Shown: piece by piece, positions 45,086 through 48,963 of the stretch
Layout of the letters: the number at the start of each line of letters is the position of its first letter
Position numbering within the stretch: position 1 is the stretch's first letter
Source of the DNA: Kiritimatiellia bacterium
Lineage (GTDB): Bacteria > Verrucomicrobiota > Kiritimatiellia > JAQICX01
DNA length: 48,963 nt
Direction: 5' to 3'
Assembly: GCA_027858345.1 (NCBI GenBank)
Contig: JAQICX010000119.1
Coordinates: 1 to 48,963 of the forward strand
Made by a program: the position numbers and the translations under genes
The notes under the pieces: model-generated
The model's database searches: none
Told to the model about the DNA's origin: nothing
Seen by the model: the letters and a program-made list of their open reading frames with translations, nothing else

Positions 45086-46057
45086 TTATCTGTTTTTACA
45101 GCGTTTTTCAATCATGTATTTTGATAGGGTTTCAAGATCTGCACTGAATTTTCTGATACCTTCTGCAAGTTTTTCGGTTGCCATTGCATCCTCGTTATGC
45201 ATCCAACGAAATGTTTTTTCATCAAGATGAAGTTGCTTAATATCTTCTGTCGAGCAATTGTCTGCAGATAGTTTTTGAGGAAGAGGTGAATCTTCGTTTT
45301 CCAGTTCTGTGAGCAGGGTAGGGGATATCGTCAGCAGGTCGCATCCTGCAAGCTCTTTGATTTCACCAATATTTCTGAAGCTTGCTCCCATTATTTCAGT
45401 ATCGTATCCAAACTTCTTATAATAGTTGTATATTTGGGTTACTGATTTTACACCAGGGTCGTCCTGGGGGGCAATTGAGTCAACACCAGATTTTGCTTTA
45501 TACCAATCCATGATTCTTCCAACAAAAGGAGAAACCAGTTGAACTTGCGCCTCTGCACATGCAACGGCTTGGGCAAAGCTGAAAAGTAGTGTCAAATTAC
45601 AATGAATGCCTTCGATTTCAAGCTGTTCAGCAGCTTTAATGCCTTCCCAAGTTGATGCAATCTTTATGAGTATTCTGGAGCGGTCAATTCCATCTATTTC
45701 AAACATTGAGATGACTCTTCTAGCTGTCTCAATTGTCTCTTCTGTGTCAAATGATAGTGTCGCATCGACTTCCACTGAAACACGTCCGGGTACTATTTTA
45801 AGAATTTCATTTGCAAAGTTGACTGCAAGTCTTTCTAGACACGGACGCATGTTTGGTTCTGAACCGCAAATGTTCATTGCCGAACAATGTTCCAGTGCAT
45901 CATCTATCAAATGTTGGTATTCAGGTTTTTGTGCAGCAGCAAGCAGAAGTGAAGGATTTGTCGTTGCATCTCTAGGTGTGTGTTCTTTAATTGAATCAAT
46001 GTCACCAGTATCGGCAACAACAATTGTCAACTCTTTGAGCTTATCCAGTGTGTTCAT
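45086..46057 (-). CDS. tal: Transaldolase
   Basis: A 323-residue transaldolase of the TalB type, moving a dihydroxyacetone unit in the pentose phosphate pathway. The Schiff-base lysine K132 is in '[17 protein letters not shown]'. Other marks are '[14 protein letters not shown]' (30-43), '[12 protein letters not shown]' and '[12 protein letters not shown]'. Position and length match E. coli TalB. It is monocistronic here, with ribosome-binding site gaaggga before the start. Confidence 0.96.
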   Translation of the reverse strand: MNTLDKLKELTIVVADTGDIDSIKEHTPRDATTNPSLLLAAAQKPEYQHLIDDALEHCSAMNICGSEPNMRPCLERLAVNFANEILKIVPGRVSVEVDATLSFDTEETIETARRVISMFEIDGIDRSRILIKIASTWEGIKAAEQLEIEGIHCNLTLLFSFAQAVACAEAQVQLVSPFVGRIMDWYKAKSGVDSIAPQDDPGVKSVTQIYNYYKKFGYDTEIMGASFRNIGEIKELAGCDLLTISPTLLTELENEDSPLPQKLSADNCSTEDIKQLHLDEKTFRWMHNEDAMATEKLAEGIRKFSADLETLSKYMIEKRCKNR

Positions 46058-46142
46058 TTGATGTTTCCCTTCTTTTTATTGTTACGCAAATCGTTCGAAG
46101 ATTTCAGTCACCCAAAATCGTAAACAGCCAATGCTCCTTCCT

Positions 46143-46246
46143 AATAACTAAAAACTAAACACTGCTTTTAACCTTATACTAGTCGCGTAGCGGCTTCCAG
46201 CCTTAACCTCAACCTTAATCTTAACCTGCTGGCTCTGCCAGCCCAA
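46143..46246. repeat. Short tandem arrays and hairpin next to the YxjI-like gene
   Basis: A 7-bp array of aaaacta type (46143-46160), 6-bp units of the complement of ttaagg (46199-46226), and a hairpin gctggctctgccagc (46228-46242) fill the gap. The hairpin begins 4 bp after the stop of the YxjI-like gene. Confidence 0.75.
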
Positions 46247-46846
46247 CTACGATTCCTGTCTTCCATCTATTGCACATAGCAGCACCGATGCAGCAAGGCC
46301 TAGCCTTCTGTCGAGCGTGTTATCATTATCCATTGTGAAGTCGATATTCATTTTCAGTACAAATGGATTGAAATGCTGTTTAAAAACACATGTTTGTTTT
46401 CCGCCCATCTCAATATAATAAGTCTGAGGAATTAAGTTTGTCAGAAAACGCCGAAGTAGAGCTAGTAATGCATGGTCTTCTTTTATGAGTCCAATTTCAT
46501 GATCTTCTGTATTCATGATAATCCACTCATCTTTGAAAATTGATTTCATACCTTTTCTTTTTAGTGCTCCAACTTTTTCGTTAGTTATTAAGTCTATAAT
46601 ATCATATGCGGCTGAAAAGTCTATAACCTGTCTTGCTTGAATGAGAAGAATTTCTTTGGTCATGTTTTCTTCTGTGTAAAGGCGGATATCTTCTTTCAAT
46701 TTAAATCCCTTCATCTTGGAGTAGAAAGCTACTTGTCCAGATGGATCATATATATGAAAAGCTGCTCCGAATATTGTAAATATTTTCTTTCGTACAGTAT
46801 AACTATCGTAAGAAAACCTTTTTTCCAGTTCATTATCAGTTGTCAT
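46247..46846 (-). CDS. YxjI/LURP-one-like protein
   Basis: A 199-residue protein of the LURP-one/scramblase-like (YxjI, tubby-fold) type. The pattern 'KRFSYDSYTVRKKIFTIFGA', 'AFHIYDPSGQVAFYSKMKGF' and 'DFSAAYDIIDLITNEKVGAL' is typical of its beta-barrel strands. The C-terminal helix is hydrophobic (LGLAASVLLCAID). Its function is unknown; relatives may bind membranes. ATG 46846 with aaggaaaa is preferred to 46873. Confidence 0.8.
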   Translation of the reverse strand: MTTDNELEKRFSYDSYTVRKKIFTIFGAAFHIYDPSGQVAFYSKMKGFKLKEDIRLYTEENMTKEILLIQARQVIDFSAAYDIIDLITNEKVGALKRKGMKSIFKDEWIIMNTEDHEIGLIKEDHALLALLRRFLTNLIPQTYYIEMGGKQTCVFKQHFNPFVLKMNIDFTMDNDNTLDRRLGLAASVLLCAIDGRQES

Positions 46847-46980
46847 CTTTTTTCCTTTTGTTATTAAGTTCACAGTTCACAGTGTATAGTGTACAGTTTT
46901 TCTCTGCGAGGCTAGGTGTTGCTTCGCAACTTGTTTTATTTTAAATTATACTGCCGAAGGCATTCCTCAATTTTTAATTT
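46847..46980. repeat. Short tandem arrays between YxjI-like gene and sulfatase
   Basis: A gttcaca-type array (46869-46897), 'tctctgcgaggctagg' (46900-46915, also at 8041), and an 'aatttttaatttttaattg' run (46969-46987) that begins in the last codon of the sulfatase. No gene is present. Confidence 0.65.
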
Positions 46981-48420
46981 TTAATTGACTGCCTTGCGAA
47001 ATCTTTCGATTTCCTTGGCGTAAACTGGATCGTTAATGAAATTTTTGGTTTCCAGAGGATCTTTTTTGTAGTCAAAGAATTCTTCATCTACAACTGGCCC
47101 ATTTTTTTCACCATTCTTAAAATCTTTTTGAATCCACGCAGTATATCTATATCTGTTGTCTCTGTATGTGTAGCCCATAAGCGGTTTGCCGTCTTTATTT
47201 CTGGAAAACTGACTTACTGCATAATCTTTGACAGATGTTGCTTTTCCATCAAGTATTGGAAGTAGCGATGTTCCTTGCAGTTGTTTAGGTGTTTTTAGGT
47301 CAGTCAAATCGCATAGAGTAGGAAAAATATCCACAAATTCAGTTGGAGATGTACAGTTAATACCTCGTGCTTTGATACCAGCCCCCGCAAAGATAAGAGG
47401 GGAGCGTGTTGCTTGTTCATAGTTGGTATGTTTGCAGAACATGCCATGGTCGCCCAGATGCCAGCCGTGATCACCCCATAGCACAATTACTGTGTTATCA
47501 TATTCTCCTGAAGCTTTGAGTTCTTCTATAAGTTCGCCAACAAGTTTGTCTATATAAGTTACACATGCCATATAGCCATGAATCAACTCCTTTTGCTTTG
47601 CTTCTGGAATTGGCTTGCCTCGTTCAACATCTGTATAGCCACTCTTAAGTTCCCAGGAATCCTGAAATGCATACGCTGGACTTCCCTCAGGAAGCTTGCG
47701 ATATTCAGGCAACTTTATATCTTTTCTGTCATACATATCCCAATATTTTTTGGGAGCGCAGAATGGTAGATGTGGTTTAAGAAATCCCACTGCGAGAAAG
47801 AAGGGTTTATCCTGTTTTGAAAGAGACTTCAACTCCTTGATTGCTGTCAGCGTAATCTGTCCATCTTTGTAGGCATAGTCGTCAACATCAGCAATCTCAG
47901 TTGATGGTTTTTTCTCTGGATCTTTATTATTCAAATATATAACATTACGTCCGACCATTCTCAATGGTTCACTCCAAGAAGGTACATCCTGTGTATCCCA
48001 GCCATCGCATCCGCGACCATCAAAAATTTTGCCCATACCAATTGATGTATATCCACTATTCTTAAAGTATTGTGGTATGGTTAATATATCAGGATTTATG
48101 TCGCGCATTCTCACTTTGAAATCCCACACTTGGGTATAGTCAGGTCTCATACCTGTCAGCAGACTTACACGTGTAGGACTGCAAATGGCATATTGGCAAT
48201 GGTTGTTGGAAAATATAACTCCATTCTTTGCCAGCTTGTCAATATTGGGCGTTGTTATGTTTGTCACCCCATAGCAGCCAAGAATTGGTTTGAGATCATC
48301 AACGGCTATAAATAGTAAATTCTTTTTTTTAGCATTGGCAGCTGCGCCAAAAGATGTTTGAATGGTCAGTGCCGCCACAGTCAGTGTTATTGTTATAATT
48401 TTCTTAAAGTTATGTTTCAT
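46981..48420 (-). CDS. Secreted type I sulfatase (iduronate-2-sulfatase-like)
   Basis: A 479-residue S1-family sulfatase, probably subfamily S1_7. A signal peptide (MKHNFKKIITITLTVAALTI...) is followed by the metal-binding 'LLFIAVDDLKPILGCYG' (Asp41, Asp42), the formylglycine motif C80-S-P-T-R84 in 'YAICSPTRVSLLTG', 'GMGKIFDG', 'AVGFLKPHLPF' and 'VIVLWGDHGWHLGDHGMFCK'. The cysteine needs a formylglycine-generating enzyme encoded elsewhere. It would desulfate host or algal glycans in the periplasm. ATG 48420 has an aaggaaaa site; an upstream ATG at 48441 adds seven residues. Confidence 0.92.
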   Translation of the reverse strand: MKHNFKKIITITLTVAALTIQTSFGAAANAKKKNLLFIAVDDLKPILGCYGVTNITTPNIDKLAKNGVIFSNNHCQYAICSPTRVSLLTGMRPDYTQVWDFKVRMRDINPDILTIPQYFKNSGYTSIGMGKIFDGRGCDGWDTQDVPSWSEPLRMVGRNVIYLNNKDPEKKPSTEIADVDDYAYKDGQITLTAIKELKSLSKQDKPFFLAVGFLKPHLPFCAPKKYWDMYDRKDIKLPEYRKLPEGSPAYAFQDSWELKSGYTDVERGKPIPEAKQKELIHGYMACVTYIDKLVGELIEELKASGEYDNTVIVLWGDHGWHLGDHGMFCKHTNYEQATRSPLIFAGAGIKARGINCTSPTEFVDIFPTLCDLTDLKTPKQLQGTSLLPILDGKATSVKDYAVSQFSRNKDGKPLMGYTYRDNRYRYTAWIQKDFKNGEKNGPVVDEEFFDYKKDPLETKNFINDPVYAKEIERFRKAVN

Positions 48421-48844
48421 ATTTTTCCTTTTTTTAACCACGAATCATACGAATAAATTTTTTGCTATCCAGCGTCGTTATGCTAACTACGCAGGACGCG
48501 GGCCATGCCTCGCAAGCGGGCACGCAGGACAAGGCGAAAATGAAAATCCTTAGCCACAAAGAAGCACAAAGGGCACAAAGAAATGTGTTACAGTATTTTG
48601 CTCTGCTAGAACTTCTCTTGCCTATGACAAGAACTTCTAACAAATCAAAATTCTGCAACACGCCTGCAACCTTGCGGGATTACTTTATTCAGTGCCAATA
48701 GTATTGCAATAAATCACGAATAGTGCAAGTTTAAATTGTTTTTGACACATATGCCATTCTTTTGTTGACGAGGTAATAAGAATGCGATAAGCCAGTAACC
48801 CTAAAAGAACATTGTCAATTTTTTATTTGTTTGTCTCGAAAAAA
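48421..48844. repeat. Gene-free stretch with cacaaag-type array
   Basis: A fragment 'ttaaccacgaatcatacgaa' (48434-48453), hairpin-rich words at 48490-48530, and a degenerate cacaaag array (48553-48583). The region 48600-48650 has inverted words 'agaacttctcttg' and 'caagaacttct'. No gene is evident. Confidence 0.55.
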
Positions 48845-48963
48845 CCTTAATTTTTCGGTTGGATAGCTTTTCTGTCAGCGGGGACGCTGACCCTCCCATT
48901 GTGCAGTTTAATATTATATTGCCAGCAGGGAGAAATACCCCTCCGTTCTCGTTCCTCGAACAC
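48845..48963 (+). mobile_element. Repeat family A, copy A3, cut by the window end
   Basis: The end ccttaatttttcggttgga (48845-48863) is followed by a hairpin gtcagcggggacgctgac and a pair ccctccca / cagggag in place of the interior of A1 or A2. From 48938 it carries 'aaatacccctccgttctcgt', a family I word also at 29292-29318 and partly near 970. The other end is outside the window. Confidence 0.75.

Noticed and set aside
1-48963. CRISPR array
   Set aside because: The many short repeats have no regular spacers of 25-40 bp, and no cas gene is present. The arrays have 6-7 bp periods.
1-48963. tRNA or rRNA genes
   Set aside because: Scanning by eye for T-loop words found only isolated matches (for example near 22904) without a cloverleaf.

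Overview
The window looks like chromosome from a low-GC member of the PVC superphylum, most likely Lentisphaerota or a close relative. This is an inference from gene content, not a placement. The pointers are LL-diaminopimelate aminotransferase beside dapF, paired bactofilins next to ParB, a flotillin-like FloA with NfeD proteins, a one-cysteine (CSPTR) sulfatase, large right-handed beta-helix proteins, and GH172, GH127 and GH42 enzymes for plant or host glycans. I saw no rRNA, tRNA, CRISPR array, intact transposase or prophage.

Layout from left to right. 1-5 kb: a Phd/PIN toxin-antitoxin pair, then an SNF2 helicase and SWIM zinc-finger protein in one transcription unit. 5.5-7.7 kb (minus): two bactofilins and ParB. 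8.2-12.9 kb (minus): a NifA/NtrC-like sigma54 activator overlapping dapF, dapL and argC. 13.3-14.5 kb: a GH172 (DUF2961) enzyme. 14.9-17.0 kb (minus): a Wzy/WaaL-type polymerase or ligase and a GT2 glycosyltransferase. 17.5-21.3 kb (minus): a PUR-domain protein, then a tightly overlapping unit of a LolA-like periplasmic protein, two DUF21/CBS membrane proteins and a zinc-ribbon membrane protein. 21.8-22.8 kb (minus): a secreted beta-helix protein. 23.5-27.6 kb: two NfeD proteins, FloA and a small anchored protein, probably a membrane-microdomain module. 27.8-34.5 kb: a GT9 glycosyltransferase, RNase HIII, a compact HI0933-type flavoprotein and a family B DNA polymerase. 34.5-44.5 kb: a glycan locus with GH127, a divergent AraC regulator, a 1157-residue LamG/beta-helix protein and a GH42 enzyme, plus two gene relics. 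45-48.4 kb (minus): transaldolase, a YxjI/LURP-like protein and a sulfatase.

The most unusual content lies between the genes. Almost every long intergenic stretch is built from dispersed, hairpin-forming repeat modules. At least four families recur here, called A/B, C, D and I below. Copies keep conserved arms but carry different internal hairpins, and one module of about 80 bp (E) is nested inside two unrelated families. Short degenerate tandem repeats of 6-7 bp, similar in style to the STRR sequences of cyanobacteria, often begin within a few bases of stop codons and in some cases supply the last codons of proteins. No gene in the window obviously mobilises these elements.

Product names rest on reading translated motifs. 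Start sites were chosen by ribosome-binding sites and family N-termini. Element boundaries come from comparing copies by eye.
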